Below are positions 9,079 to 16,931 of a stretch of DNA of 64,000 bases, one piece after another. Position 1 is the first letter of the stretch. Each line of letters starts with the position of its first letter. The DNA lies in assembly GCA_964482205.1 (NCBI GenBank), contig CAYZWI010000006.1:161903-225902 (forward strand), in the 5' to 3' direction. Made by a program: the position numbers and the translations under genes. The stretch comes from JAZDGX01 sp964482205. Its GTDB lineage: Bacteria > Eisenbacteria > RBG-16-71-46 > CAIMUX01 > WJJG01. Under the pieces are notes generated by a model that was given only the letters and a program-made list of their open reading frames with translations, was not told where the DNA came from and made no database searches.

Positions 9079-10514
9079 CGCTCGTTTCCCATCGCGGCCG
9101 CCCGGCAGGCGGCCCATTCGGCGGCCACCCGTTCGGGCAGGATGTCCAGCTCGTCTTCGTTCAGCGCGCGCAAGTCGAGAAGCAGGCGATCGCGCTCCAC
9201 GCGTCCCATCACGGGCGGGTGCCCGGTCCGCAGACGCCGGGCGAGATCGTCCACCGGCGCATCCGCCATCCGCACGGCAACGGCCATCGACGGCCAACGC
9301 TGCCCGGGCAGCGAACCGCCCCCGGCGGCCGCTTCGCTGGGCACGATCTCAACGCAGCCGGCAGGCACGCCGGCGCGGATCAGCCCTTCACGCACCGCGT
9401 TCCCCGCCTCGCGCAATTCCTCCAGCGAGCGGGCCATCATGCGATGGAACGGCACGCGCGCGAGCCCCTCGCCCGCCCGCAGGTACTCGAGCAGCGTCGC
9501 CTCGAGAGCGGCCAGATGCAACTTGTCCAGGCGCAGAATGCGCGCCAGCGGATCCCCGCGCAAGCGCGCGATCCATTCCCGCCGCCCGAGAACGATCCCC
9601 GCCTGCGGACCGCCGAGGAGCTTGTCGCCGCTCGCCGTGACGAGATCCGTTCCCGCCTCGAGAAGATCCTGGATGCGCGGCTCGTCGCGCAGGTATGCGG
9701 AGGGGTGCTGCCTGAGCGCCCCGCTGCCCGCATCCTCGACGAAGGGAAGCCCGCGCTCGTGCGCGAGGGCGGCCAGTTCCCCGGCGTTGACCGACTCGGT
9801 GAAGCCTTCGATGACGAAGTTCGAAGGATGCACCTTCAGGATGAGGCCCGTGTTGGGACCGATCGCGGCGCGGTAGTCCTCGATCCTCGTCCGGTTCGTG
9901 GTCCCCACTTCGCGCAGCTTCGCTCCGCTCGCCTCCATGATGTCGGGCAGGCGGAAGCTGCCGCCGATCTCGACCAGCTCGCCGCGCGAGACGATCGTCT
10001 CGCGGCCTTCGCACAGCGCTCTCAAGACGAGAAAGACGGCGGCGGCGTTGTTGTTGACCGCGAGCGCATCCTCCGCCCCGGTCACCTGCCGCAGGCGCTC
10101 GCGCACCGCGTCGAGACGCGAGATGCGCCTGCCCGTCTCGAGATCGACCTCGAGATTCGCGTACCCGCCGGCGAGGCGCGCGACGGCTTCCTGGGCGCTC
10201 GGAGCCAAGGGCGCGCGGCCGAGATTCGTGTGGATCAGGATCCCGGTCGCATTGATCACGGGACGAAGCGAGGGAGCGAGCAGCGATTCGGCCCGCAGCG
10301 CGACGCGCGCGGCGACGGCCGCCGCGGAAAACGGGTGCTGGGACATGAGCCGCGCTTCGCCGCCGGCTTCCGCGCGCAGCGCGGCGATCTCTTCGCGAAT
10401 CAGTCCGACCACCGTGCCGTGCGCGAGATGCTCGAGCAACCCGGCGACGGAAGGCTCCGCCAGAATCGCGCCGACCGCGGGAATGCGGGCGCGCGGGTCA
10501 TCCTGTTTCGCCAT
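9075..10514 (-). CDS. selA: L-seryl-tRNA(Sec) selenium transferase
   Basis: Pyridoxal-phosphate enzyme that converts seryl-tRNA(Sec) to selenocysteyl-tRNA using selenophosphate from SelD. The 479-residue length is normal. The N-terminal tRNA-binding region is followed by the conserved VINATGILIHTNLGRAPL stretch (about residues 86-104) and NNNAAAVFLVL. The PLP lysine is K298 in TASGDKLLGGPQAG. The presence of selA means the organism makes selenoproteins. The usual partners selB, selD and tRNA-Sec are not in this window. The stop overlaps the next gene's ATG by four bases (9075-9078), and elongation factor G lies 63 bases upstream, so the three may share a transcript. Confidence 0.96.
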   Translation of the reverse strand: MAKQDDPRARIPAVGAILAEPSVAGLLEHLAHGTVVGLIREEIAALRAEAGGEARLMSQHPFSAAAVAARVALRAESLLAPSLRPVINATGILIHTNLGRAPLAPSAQEAVARLAGGYANLEVDLETGRRISRLDAVRERLRQVTGAEDALAVNNNAAAVFLVLRALCEGRETIVSRGELVEIGGSFRLPDIMEASGAKLREVGTTNRTRIEDYRAAIGPNTGLILKVHPSNFVIEGFTESVNAGELAALAHERGLPFVEDAGSGALRQHPSAYLRDEPRIQDLLEAGTDLVTASGDKLLGGPQAGIVLGRREWIARLRGDPLARILRLDKLHLAALEATLLEYLRAGEGLARVPFHRMMARSLEELREAGNAVREGLIRAGVPAGCVEIVPSEAAAGGGSLPGQRWPSMAVAVRMADAPVDDLARRLRTGHPPVMGRVERDRLLLDLRALNEDELDILPERVAAEWAACRAAAMGNER

Positions 10515-10577
10515 CGTTCCCTCCCGGTCACCGGGATTCCACTCGCGCAGCCGTTCACGCGCGCCCGGCGAAAGCCC

Positions 10578-12641
10578 TCAGGCGGGCTGGCCTCCGGGCA
10601 CCTCGTCGAAGCGGTCGAAGATCATCGTGTACGAAGCGCGCCCCTGGGTCACGCTGCGCAGCTCGGTCGCGTAGCCGAACATGCGCGCCAGCGGCGCGCG
10701 GGCGCGCAGCGCCTGCATCTCCCCCACGACTTCGTTGCCCAGCACCTTGCCCTGCCGGGCCGCGAGCTGCTGGTGCACCACGCCGACGAACTCGCGCGGC
10801 ACGACGATCTCGAGCCGCATGATCGGCTCGAGCAGAATCGGCTGCGCGTGACGGCAGGCGTCGCGAAAGGCGGTGAGCGCGGCGTTGCGAAACGCGAACT
10901 CGCTGCCGTTCACCTCGTGGGTCGAGCCGCCCGTCAGGCGCACGCGGATGTCGGTCGCGGGATAGCCGTAGCGGATGCCCGCTTCGCTTCCGGCGAGAAT
11001 CACTTCCCGGATCGCCGGCAGGTAGATCTCGGGAATCGTTCCCGGAGGCAGCGCCTCCTCGACCACGATGCCCGCCATACGCTCGAGCGGCGACACTTCC
11101 AGAATCACATGCCCGTAGTGCTCGCGCCCGCCCGTCGCGCGTTCGTACTTCGATTCGGCGGAAACCCTCCGGGCGATGGTCTCGCGATAGGTCACCTGCG
11201 GGCGGCCGAGGCGCACGCGCAATCCGAATTCGCGCGCCAGACGCTCGCCCAGCACCTCCAAATGCAGCTCGCCCATCCCGCGCAGAATCCGCTGGCCGGT
11301 GTTCTCGTCCATGCGCACCTGGAAGGTCGGATCGTCGGCCGAGAGATGCCCGAGGGCGAGGTCGATCTTCTCCTCTTCTCCCGCCGTCTTGGCTTCCAGC
11401 GAGGCCATCACCACCGGCTCGGGGAAGCGCATCGTCTCGAGCGAGATCGGATGCGCCGGATCGCACAGCGTGTCTCCCGTGCGCGCGGACTTCAGCCCCA
11501 CGGCGATGCAAATGTCGCCCGCGCTCACTTCGTCGAGGCGGCTCTTCTTGTCCGCTTGCGCGCGATACACGCGCGCGATCCGCTCGCGCTCGCCGAGGCG
11601 CGGATTCAAGAGGGAGTCGCCCTCGCGCAGCGTTCCCGAATAGAGCCGCAGGTAGCTCACCCGGCCGCGGCCCGCCTCGCCCGCGGTGGTGTAGGTCTTG
11701 AAGACCAGGGCGGCCAGCGGCGCGCGCGGATCGGCGGGCCGCTCTTCCATCGCCAGCGTGGAGGGATTGCGTCCCGTCACCGGCGGCACCTCGTCGGGCG
11801 CGGGCAGGTAATCGATCACCCCGTCGAGCAACGGCTGAACGCCGATGTTGCGAAAGGCCGCCCCGGCGAAGACGGGCACGAAGCGCTGGGCGATCGTGCC
11901 GGAGCGCAACCCCCGCCGCAGCGCGGCCGGATCGAGATCGTCGGCGGCGAGAAACTGCTCGAGCAATTCCTCGCTCTCCGCGGCGACCGTCTCGAGCAAG
12001 CGGCGCCGCGCGCGCGCGGCCGTCTCCTCCATCTCCGGCGGAATCGGCCCGCTCTCGATCGTGCGCCCCTGATCCTCGACGCTCCAGCGGAGCGCGCGCA
12101 TCCCGAGCAGATCGATCACCCCTTCGAAGCGGCTCTCCGCCCCGATGGGGATCGTGACCGGCAGCGGATCGCTTCCCAGCCGCTCGCGCACTTGATCGAG
12201 CACGCGTTCGAAGTCGGCGCCGATGCGGTCCATCTTGTTGACGAAGATCATCCGCGCCACGCGATAGCGCTCCGCCTGGTGCCAGACCATCTCCGATTGC
12301 GGTTCGACCCCTCCGCGCCCGCACAGCACGACCACCACGCCGTCGAGCACGCGCAGCGAGCGCTCGACCTCGGCGGTGAAATCCACATGCCCGGGGGTGT
12401 CGATGAGATTGAGCTGATGGCCGCGCCATTCGACGGTGATGGCGGCCGAAGTGATCGTGATGCCGCGCTCGCGCTCCTGGTCCATCCAATCGGTCACGGT
12501 CGAGCCGGCATCGACTTCTCCGATGCGATGCGAAGCGCCCGAATAAAAGAGGATCCGCTCGGTCGTGGTCGTCTTGCCGGCGTCGATGTGCGCGATCACG
12601 CCGATGTTGCGGATCCTGCTCAACTGGTCTTTACGCGCCAT
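10578..12641 (-). CDS. fusA: Elongation factor G
   Basis: GTPase that drives translocation of the ribosome, or ribosome recycling in some paralogues. At 687 residues it has all five EF-G domains. The GTPase motifs are AHIDAGKTTTTE (G1, residues 17-28), RGITI (G2), DTPGHVDF (G3) and NKMDRIGADF (G4). The switch I region and EPQSEMVW segment are conserved; CGRGG replaces the more common CAVGG. The gene is not in an rpsL-rpsG-fusA-tuf operon, which suggests it may be a second, EF-G2-like copy; a search for another copy elsewhere in the genome would decide. It has its own strong promoter (TTGACA, 16 bases, CATAAT at 12677-12704) and a leader of about 30 bases. It begins with ATG at 12639-12641. 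Confidence 0.95.
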   Translation of the reverse strand: MARKDQLSRIRNIGVIAHIDAGKTTTTERILFYSGASHRIGEVDAGSTVTDWMDQERERGITITSAAITVEWRGHQLNLIDTPGHVDFTAEVERSLRVLDGVVVVLCGRGGVEPQSEMVWHQAERYRVARMIFVNKMDRIGADFERVLDQVRERLGSDPLPVTIPIGAESRFEGVIDLLGMRALRWSVEDQGRTIESGPIPPEMEETAARARRRLLETVAAESEELLEQFLAADDLDPAALRRGLRSGTIAQRFVPVFAGAAFRNIGVQPLLDGVIDYLPAPDEVPPVTGRNPSTLAMEERPADPRAPLAALVFKTYTTAGEAGRGRVSYLRLYSGTLREGDSLLNPRLGERERIARVYRAQADKKSRLDEVSAGDICIAVGLKSARTGDTLCDPAHPISLETMRFPEPVVMASLEAKTAGEEEKIDLALGHLSADDPTFQVRMDENTGQRILRGMGELHLEVLGERLAREFGLRVRLGRPQVTYRETIARRVSAESKYERATGGREHYGHVILEVSPLERMAGIVVEEALPPGTIPEIYLPAIREVILAGSEAGIRYGYPATDIRVRLTGGSTHEVNGSEFAFRNAALTAFRDACRHAQPILLEPIMRLEIVVPREFVGVVHQQLAARQGKVLGNEVVGEMQALRARAPLARMFGYATELRSVTQGRASYTMIFDRFDEVPGGQPA

Positions 12642-12676
12642 GCGCTCTCCCGAAGTGATCGTCGAAACGAGCCCGC

Positions 12677-12704
12677 ATTATGCCTTTCGGAACCGGTCTG
12701 TCAA
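12677..12704 (-). promoter_or_regulatory. Sigma-70 promoter of elongation factor G
   Basis: On the minus strand a perfect -35 box TTGACA (12699-12704) is separated by 16 bases from CATAAT (12677-12682), a five-of-six match to the -10 consensus. Transcription should begin near 12670, leaving a leader of about 30 bases before the ATG at 12641. The region upstream to 12901 contains only a GC-rich inverted repeat around 12719-12752 and no gene. Confidence 0.75.
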
Positions 12705-12901
12705 GCGAGCCGCCCAAGCGCGCGCGTTTCGCGCGTCGCGAAAAACGCGCGCCGGCCGCCCTCCGGCGGGCGGGCGATCGCGACGCGAAGGTGGAGAGGG
12801 AAGAGAGCGCGCAGCGAGGCCGGAGGCCCGCGCCCATCGATTCCAGCGCATCCATCGGGCGGGCCCGCGCATTCGTCCCCGCGTGCGCAAAGCGCCGTGG
12901 A

Positions 12902-13411
12902 TCAGAAACGGAACTTGCCGAAATCCCGGGGATCGAGCTTCTCGATGAAGTCCTTCAACTCCTCGGCCCGCTGTTCGTCGTCGCCGTCGGCGGCCTTGCT
13001 GGTCTCGGAGAGGAGCGCGTCGAATTCGCCGGAAAAGAGCTTGGGATCGACGTAGATGCGCGCCTTCGCCTTCAAGGCGAGCGCAATCGAGTCGCTCGGG
13101 CGGGCGTCGATGCAGAGAATGCCGTTGCCCGAATCGATGAAGATCTTCGCGTAGAAGGTGTTCTCGACGAGATCGCAGATCTCGACCCTCTGCACTTTTG
13201 CGCCCAGCCCGCGCAGCATGCTGTTCAACAAGTCGTGCGTCAGCGGCCGCGGGAATTTGCGTTCGGCGAGCTCCATGGCGATGACGCTCGCTTCCTGCGG
13301 GCCGATCCAGATCGGCAGCTTCCGTTCCCCGGCGAGGTCCTTCAGGATGACCACCGGGACATGGTTCTTCTGATCTTCCGCGAGCGCCCAAACGACGACT
13401 TCCACCAACAC
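12902..13411 (-). CDS. Bifunctional nuclease family protein (DUF151)
   Basis: A 169-residue protein of the DUF151/bifunctional nuclease family, related to the Thermotoga protein TM0160 and plant BFN1. The family is associated with DNase and RNase activity, though its role in bacteria is not well defined. Recognisable features are LPIWIGPQEASVIAMEL, the RPLTHDLL segment, and DARPSDSIALALKAKARIYV. The C-terminal 40 residues are acidic, UVR-domain-like in position but too short to call. The start is GTG at 13409-13411 with AAGGAAG seven bases upstream. The lipoprotein gene upstream ends 58 bases away, so the two probably share a transcript. The elongation factor G gene downstream has its own promoter. 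Confidence 0.9.
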   Translation of the reverse strand: MLVEVVVWALAEDQKNHVPVVILKDLAGERKLPIWIGPQEASVIAMELAERKFPRPLTHDLLNSMLRGLGAKVQRVEICDLVENTFYAKIFIDSGNGILCIDARPSDSIALALKAKARIYVDPKLFSGEFDALLSETSKAADGDDEQRAEELKDFIEKLDPRDFGKFRF

Positions 13412-13468
13412 GCGCGCTTCCTTTCCGCGTGGAAACGGGCGACCCCGCCCTTCGGGTCCGGCCTTGCT

Positions 13469-14761
13469 CTACCTGCCTGCCGGCGCGGCCGCCGGGGGAA
13501 CGCTCTGCGCGGGCGGCGCGCTTCCGGGGGCCGGAACCTGCTCGCCGCGCAGCAGCGCCTGCGCCGCCGCCGCCAACGGGTGATCGGGATGCTCGCGCAA
13601 GAAGCGCTCGAGCTGCTCTCGGGCGCGCGCGGCATCGTGCATGCTCTGGCTGTATTCGTATCCGATCAGGAACTTCGCTTCCGGCACCCGGGGGCTCTGC
13701 GGATAGCGGTCGAGCAGCTCCTGATAGAGGCGCACGCGCTTCCCGGGATCCTGCTCCCCGCGCGCGGCCTGCAGAAGCTGATCGGCGTTCATCTGCAGAT
13801 AGAAGAACTCCTCCAGCCGATCGTCGTGGATCTTGACCCGATAGGCGGCCTTCAGCGAATCCAGCACAGTCTGAAAACGCTCGCTCTCGATCGGCGCCGC
13901 GAACTTGTCGTAGATGCCGGGGCGCATTTCTTCGAAGCTCTTGACCGTCTCGCCGCGCCGCGCATCCAAGCGCAGCAGATGCCAGCCGAGAGTCGTGCGC
14001 ACCGGTTGGCTGATCTCGCCCTCCTGCATGCTTTCGAGCGCCTGCAGGACCTGGGGAAAGCGGCGCGGAAGCGTTTCCGCGCTATCGTAGCGGAAGACGT
14101 TCATGCGCCCACCATTGGGCATGCTTTCGGCGTCGCGCGACTCCCGCTTCGCCATCTCCTCGAAGTCCGCCCCGGCGAGCAGCCGCTGGCGAGCCGCTTG
14201 CGCCTGCGACTGCGAGTCGAACAGCATGTGATGATAGTAGAGCTGCCCGGGACGCGTGAATTGATCGAGATGCTCCTCGTACCAGACGCGCATCTGCGCT
14301 TCGCTGGGAGTGGCCTGCGCGCGGATCTTCTGCTCGATCAGCCGGTTCATGATGAAATGGGAGGAGAGAAACATCATCCGCCGGTATTCGTCGTCCTGCT
14401 CGATGCCATGTTCGCGCGCGTAGGCGGAGAGGCAGCGGTCGTCGACCGAGGCGAGGACCATCTCGCGCGCTTGCAGTCCGAGACCGGGGCCCGATTGCGG
14501 CATCTGAGGATATTGCAGGCGGATCTTGTGGTAGAGCTCGCCGGCGGTGACCGGCTTGCCGTTCACTTCGGCCACGACGAGATCCGCTCCGGGGATGTCG
14601 GGCGCGGAGAAGTCGGGCTCCGCCCGGCGCTCATTCGAGCAGGCGAACAACCCCATCGCCAACGCGAGGGCCACGACTCCCAGCCCTGCCATCGTGAGCG
14701 CACCGCCCGCTCGTCGAATCGTCGGAAGCCGCGTGCCGAACCGCGCGAAGGAAGCTGACAC
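13469..14761 (-). CDS. PpiC/SurA-type peptidyl-prolyl isomerase lipoprotein
   Basis: A 430-residue predicted periplasmic chaperone. The N-terminus has a long basic region, a hydrophobic segment and a lipobox ending LFAC with Cys41, so it should be lipid-anchored. Residues about 60-155 form a SurA-like helical domain (VVAEVNGKPVTAGELY). Residues about 175-290 form the parvulin domain (ADFEEMAKRESRD, GGRMNVF, PVRTTLGWHLLRLDARR). The C-terminal 110 residues look like TPR helices followed by a Pro/Ala-rich tail. Its likely job is folding outer-membrane or periplasmic proteins. The start is GTG at 14759-14761 with AGGAGGG five bases upstream. It lies just after rplI on the same strand. Confidence 0.85.
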   Translation of the reverse strand: MSASFARFGTRLPTIRRAGGALTMAGLGVVALALAMGLFACSNERRAEPDFSAPDIPGADLVVAEVNGKPVTAGELYHKIRLQYPQMPQSGPGLGLQAREMVLASVDDRCLSAYAREHGIEQDDEYRRMMFLSSHFIMNRLIEQKIRAQATPSEAQMRVWYEEHLDQFTRPGQLYYHHMLFDSQSQAQAARQRLLAGADFEEMAKRESRDAESMPNGGRMNVFRYDSAETLPRRFPQVLQALESMQEGEISQPVRTTLGWHLLRLDARRGETVKSFEEMRPGIYDKFAAPIESERFQTVLDSLKAAYRVKIHDDRLEEFFYLQMNADQLLQAARGEQDPGKRVRLYQELLDRYPQSPRVPEAKFLIGYEYSQSMHDAARAREQLERFLREHPDHPLAAAAQALLRGEQVPAPGSAPPAQSVPPAAAPAGR

Positions 14762-14809
14762 GAGAGCCCTCCTGCACCGCCGGCGCGGAGACCCGAAGGG
14801 CCGGCGCGC

Positions 14810-15256
14810 CTATTGCTGCTTGGTGACCCAGACCTTGACCGGAACGGTCAATTCCGCGTGCAGCCGGATATCGACCTTGTAGACCCCCAGCACGCGCAAG
14901 GGTTCCTCCAGCTGCACTTGCCGCCGGTCGACCGAGAATCCCTGCGCCTGCAGCGCAGCCGCGATGTCGGCGGCGGTCACGCTGCCGAACAGCTTCTCTT
15001 CCTCGCCCACTTGAGCGGGAATCGTGACGCTCGCCTGTCCCAGGGAATGGGCGATCGCCTGGGCGCTCTTGCGCTCCTGCTCGTCGCGCTGCTGGCGCAG
15101 GCGCTCCGCCTCGGAGAACATGCGGGCGCCGGCGCTGGTCGCGGGCAGGGCGAGCTTCTTGGGCAGAAGAAAATTGCGCGCATACCCAGGGGCGACCTGC
15201 ACGCGGGCGCCGCGGTGGCCGAGGCCCTCGACCGGTTCGAGCAGAATGACTTCCAT
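14810..15256 (-). CDS. rplI: 50S ribosomal protein L9
   Basis: Primary 23S rRNA-binding protein at the base of the L1 stalk. At 148 residues it has the normal length. The N-terminal motif MEVILLEPVEGLGHRGARVQVAPGYARNFLLPKKLA is a clear L9 signature in its two conserved parts. The C-terminal domain contains LFGSVTAADIA. The ATG at 15254-15256 was chosen over an upstream in-frame start at 15271 because GGGAGG lies at the right distance and the protein then begins at the standard point. It follows rpsR and rpsF, an arrangement conserved in many phyla; here ssb is absent from the usual place between rpsF and rpsR. Confidence 0.97.
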   Translation of the reverse strand: MEVILLEPVEGLGHRGARVQVAPGYARNFLLPKKLALPATSAGARMFSEAERLRQQRDEQERKSAQAIAHSLGQASVTIPAQVGEEEKLFGSVTAADIAAALQAQGFSVDRRQVQLEEPLRVLGVYKVDIRLHAELTVPVKVWVTKQQ

Positions 15257-15317
15257 CACGCCTCCCAACACGATGCGCTGAGCGGACGGTTCGTCCGCTT
15301 CCTGAAGACGATGTGGT

Positions 15318-15560
15318 TTACTTGTAGCTCTCGTTCACGAAGGGGATCAGGGCCAGCATGCGGGCCCGCTTCACCGCCTGGGTGATCTGCGCCTGATGGC
15401 GCGCGCAGTTGCCGGAGATCCGGCGCGGCACGATCTTGCCCCGGTCGGTGATCGCGCGCATGAGACGCTTCTCGTCTTTGTAATCGACATGCTCGACGCG
15501 GTCGAGACAGAGCTTGCACACCTTGCGGCGCAGGACCTTGGTCGCGCTCTTCTTCACCAT
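15318..15560 (-). CDS. rpsR: 30S ribosomal protein S18
   Basis: Small-subunit protein that binds 16S rRNA together with S6. It has 80 residues. The N-terminal part holds CKLC and DYKDEKRLMRAITDRGKIVPRRISG, the standard S18 core. The CxxC plus a later Cys in GNCARHQ suggests a metal-binding (C+) form. The ATG at 15558-15560 is preferred; a GTG at 15570-15572 sits on top of the only good Shine-Dalgarno (GAGAGGA) and would add four residues. The gene lies between rpsF and rplI. Confidence 0.95.
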   Translation of the reverse strand: MVKKSATKVLRRKVCKLCLDRVEHVDYKDEKRLMRAITDRGKIVPRRISGNCARHQAQITQAVKRARMLALIPFVNESYK

Positions 15561-15645
15561 GCTTCGCTGCACTCCTCTCGGGATCGCCCGCCCGGGCGCT
15601 TCCCGAAGAACTCGTCCGCCCCTTCATCCACGGCGGACCATCGTT

Positions 15646-16095
15646 TCAGATCGCCCGGTCGTCGCCGTCGCCTTCCTCCTCTTCGAAATCATCTTCCTCG
15701 ACGACCGGCTTGTCGGAGAAGCGTCCTTCTCCCCGGCCTCTTCCACCGTGCCGCCCGCCTCTGCGCTCCCCACGGCGTTCGCGCGGCCGGTACTCGGGCG
15801 GATTGGGCTCGCCGGAGCTGTGCACCGTGAGATGCCGCAGCACCGACTCGTTCAATTTGTAGCGACGATCCAGCTCCTTCAGCACTTCCGCCTCGGAGCG
15901 GAAACGGATCAGCGTATAGAACCCCTCGTTGACCTTGAGGATGGGATACGCGAGCTTCCGGCGGCCCCACTTGTACACCCCGGTCACTTCGCCCTGTCCG
16001 TCCACGATCGTCTTGCGGACGGCTTCGATCTCCCGCTCGATCCCGGCCTCGTCCACTTCCGGGTGCAGGATGAATACGGTTTCGTACTCCTTCAC
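15646..16095 (-). CDS. rpsF: 30S ribosomal protein S6, with charged C-terminal tail
   Basis: Binds 16S rRNA and S18 in the platform of the 30S subunit. The first 95 residues form the standard fold: VKEYETVFILHPEVDEAG, WGRRKLAYPI, GFYTLIRF, and KLNESVLRHLTV. A tail of about 50 residues follows, first Arg/Gly-rich (RRGGRHGGRGRGEG) and then acidic (EEDDFEEEEGDGDD). This is longer than in most bacteria. The start is the GTG at 16093-16095 with AGGGGGA seven bases upstream; an in-frame ATG at 16164 would add 23 atypical residues. A possible promoter lies at 16166-16196, which would leave a leader of about 65 bases where S6:S18 feedback control could act. Confidence 0.95.
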   Translation of the reverse strand: MKEYETVFILHPEVDEAGIEREIEAVRKTIVDGQGEVTGVYKWGRRKLAYPILKVNEGFYTLIRFRSEAEVLKELDRRYKLNESVLRHLTVHSSGEPNPPEYRPRERRGERRGGRHGGRGRGEGRFSDKPVVEEDDFEEEEGDGDDRAI

Positions 16096-16165
16096 GCGTG
16101 GATCCCCCTCGCTACTCGCCAACAACGCCTCGTCCGGCGACGGGCCCTTTCCATGCAAAGACATC

Positions 16166-16196
16166 TATTTAGCCTCAGATTGCGCCGTTTTGTCAA
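16166..16196 (-). promoter_or_regulatory. Possible sigma-70 promoter of the rpsF-rpsR-rplI genes
   Basis: A perfect TTGACA (16191-16196 on the minus strand) is followed after 19 bases by TAAATA (16166-16171). The spacing is longer than ideal and the -10 match is only fair. An AT-rich patch here is unusual for this GC-rich sequence, and the position between pth and rpsF makes sense for ribosomal-protein control. Confidence 0.4.
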
Positions 16197-16291
16197 GGCC
16201 GAGCCGAGACCGGGCGCCCTTTCCGCCCGTTCGAGCGCCTTCGGCGGCCCGACCGGCCGCGCATGCGCCCCTTCCACGGCCAGGGAGGGCC

Positions 16292-16891
16292 TCAGCGCCC
16301 CCCTCCATCCCGTTGCTCAGGCTCGTCCCAGGGAGCCGGCCGTCCGTTGAAGCGATCCATCGCCGCCTGCAAGCCGCGGCGCAGGACAAGCTCCAAGGCG
16401 TCGACCGCAACCCCGATCATCGCCTCCATCCGCTCCCATTCGCCGGGAGAGAACTCGGAGAGCACATGATCGACCGCGCCTCCCGCTTCCGGCCTTCCCA
16501 CCCCCACTCGCAAGCGTCCGATCGACGCAGGCGCCAGCGCGCCGAGCAGCGACTGGAGGCCCCGGTGCCCGCCCGAGCCGCCCTCCGCCCGCATGCGCAG
16601 CCGGCCGAGCGGAAGGTCCATGTCGTCCAGGACCACGAAGAGATCGCGCGGCGAAGCGCCCCGGCGAAGCAGTTCGCGGACCACTTCTCCGCTCGCGTTC
16701 ATGTAGGTCGTGGGACGGATCAGCCGGTGGGCCTCGCCCGCGTACCTGACGGCCGCCTCGGTGGCCAGCGGGCCGCGCTTCCAGCGCCCGCCCTTCCAGC
16801 GCTCCCGCGCCGCTTCGACGACGAGAAACCCGGCATTGTGCCGGGTTCTCGCGTATTCCTCACCCGGATTTCCCAGTCCGAGGACGATCAC
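16292..16891 (-). CDS. pth: Peptidyl-tRNA hydrolase
   Basis: Cleaves peptidyl-tRNAs released from stalled ribosomes, recycling tRNA. A 199-residue protein with the family core GLGNPGEEYARTRHNAGF, where N8 and H18 are catalytic. Further conserved parts are RPTTYMNASGEVV, DDMDLPLGRLRMRAEGGSGGHRGL and RLRVGVGRP. The start is the GTG at 16889-16891; no in-frame ATG is available before the core. The gene follows rplY by about 40 bases in the conserved prs-ctc-pth order and is followed by the ribosomal-protein genes after about 200 bases. Confidence 0.96.
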   Translation of the reverse strand: MIVLGLGNPGEEYARTRHNAGFLVVEAARERWKGGRWKRGPLATEAAVRYAGEAHRLIRPTTYMNASGEVVRELLRRGASPRDLFVVLDDMDLPLGRLRMRAEGGSGGHRGLQSLLGALAPASIGRLRVGVGRPEAGGAVDHVLSEFSPGEWERMEAMIGVAVDALELVLRRGLQAAMDRFNGRPAPWDEPEQRDGGGR

Positions 16892-16931
16892 CGCGCATCC
16901 CGAAAGAGGCAGGAATCGAGCCCGAAGGCGC

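Noticed and set aside
12719..12752. A GC-rich inverted repeat with a run of five bases as a terminator for the bifunctional nuclease gene.
   Set aside because: The T-run falls inside the stem rather than after it, so it does not have the shape of an intrinsic terminator.
8967..13055. A very long open frame (1362 codons) on the plus strand opposite selA and elongation factor G.
   Set aside because: It lies antisense to clear conserved genes, has Arg/His/Pro-rich content without domains, and long antisense frames are common in GC-rich DNA with few stop codons.
16096..16165. An S6:S18 autoregulatory RNA motif in the rpsF leader.
   Set aside because: A small CGTC/GACG hairpin is present, but I could not match the conserved CCG bulge with confidence by eye. 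A covariance search would decide.
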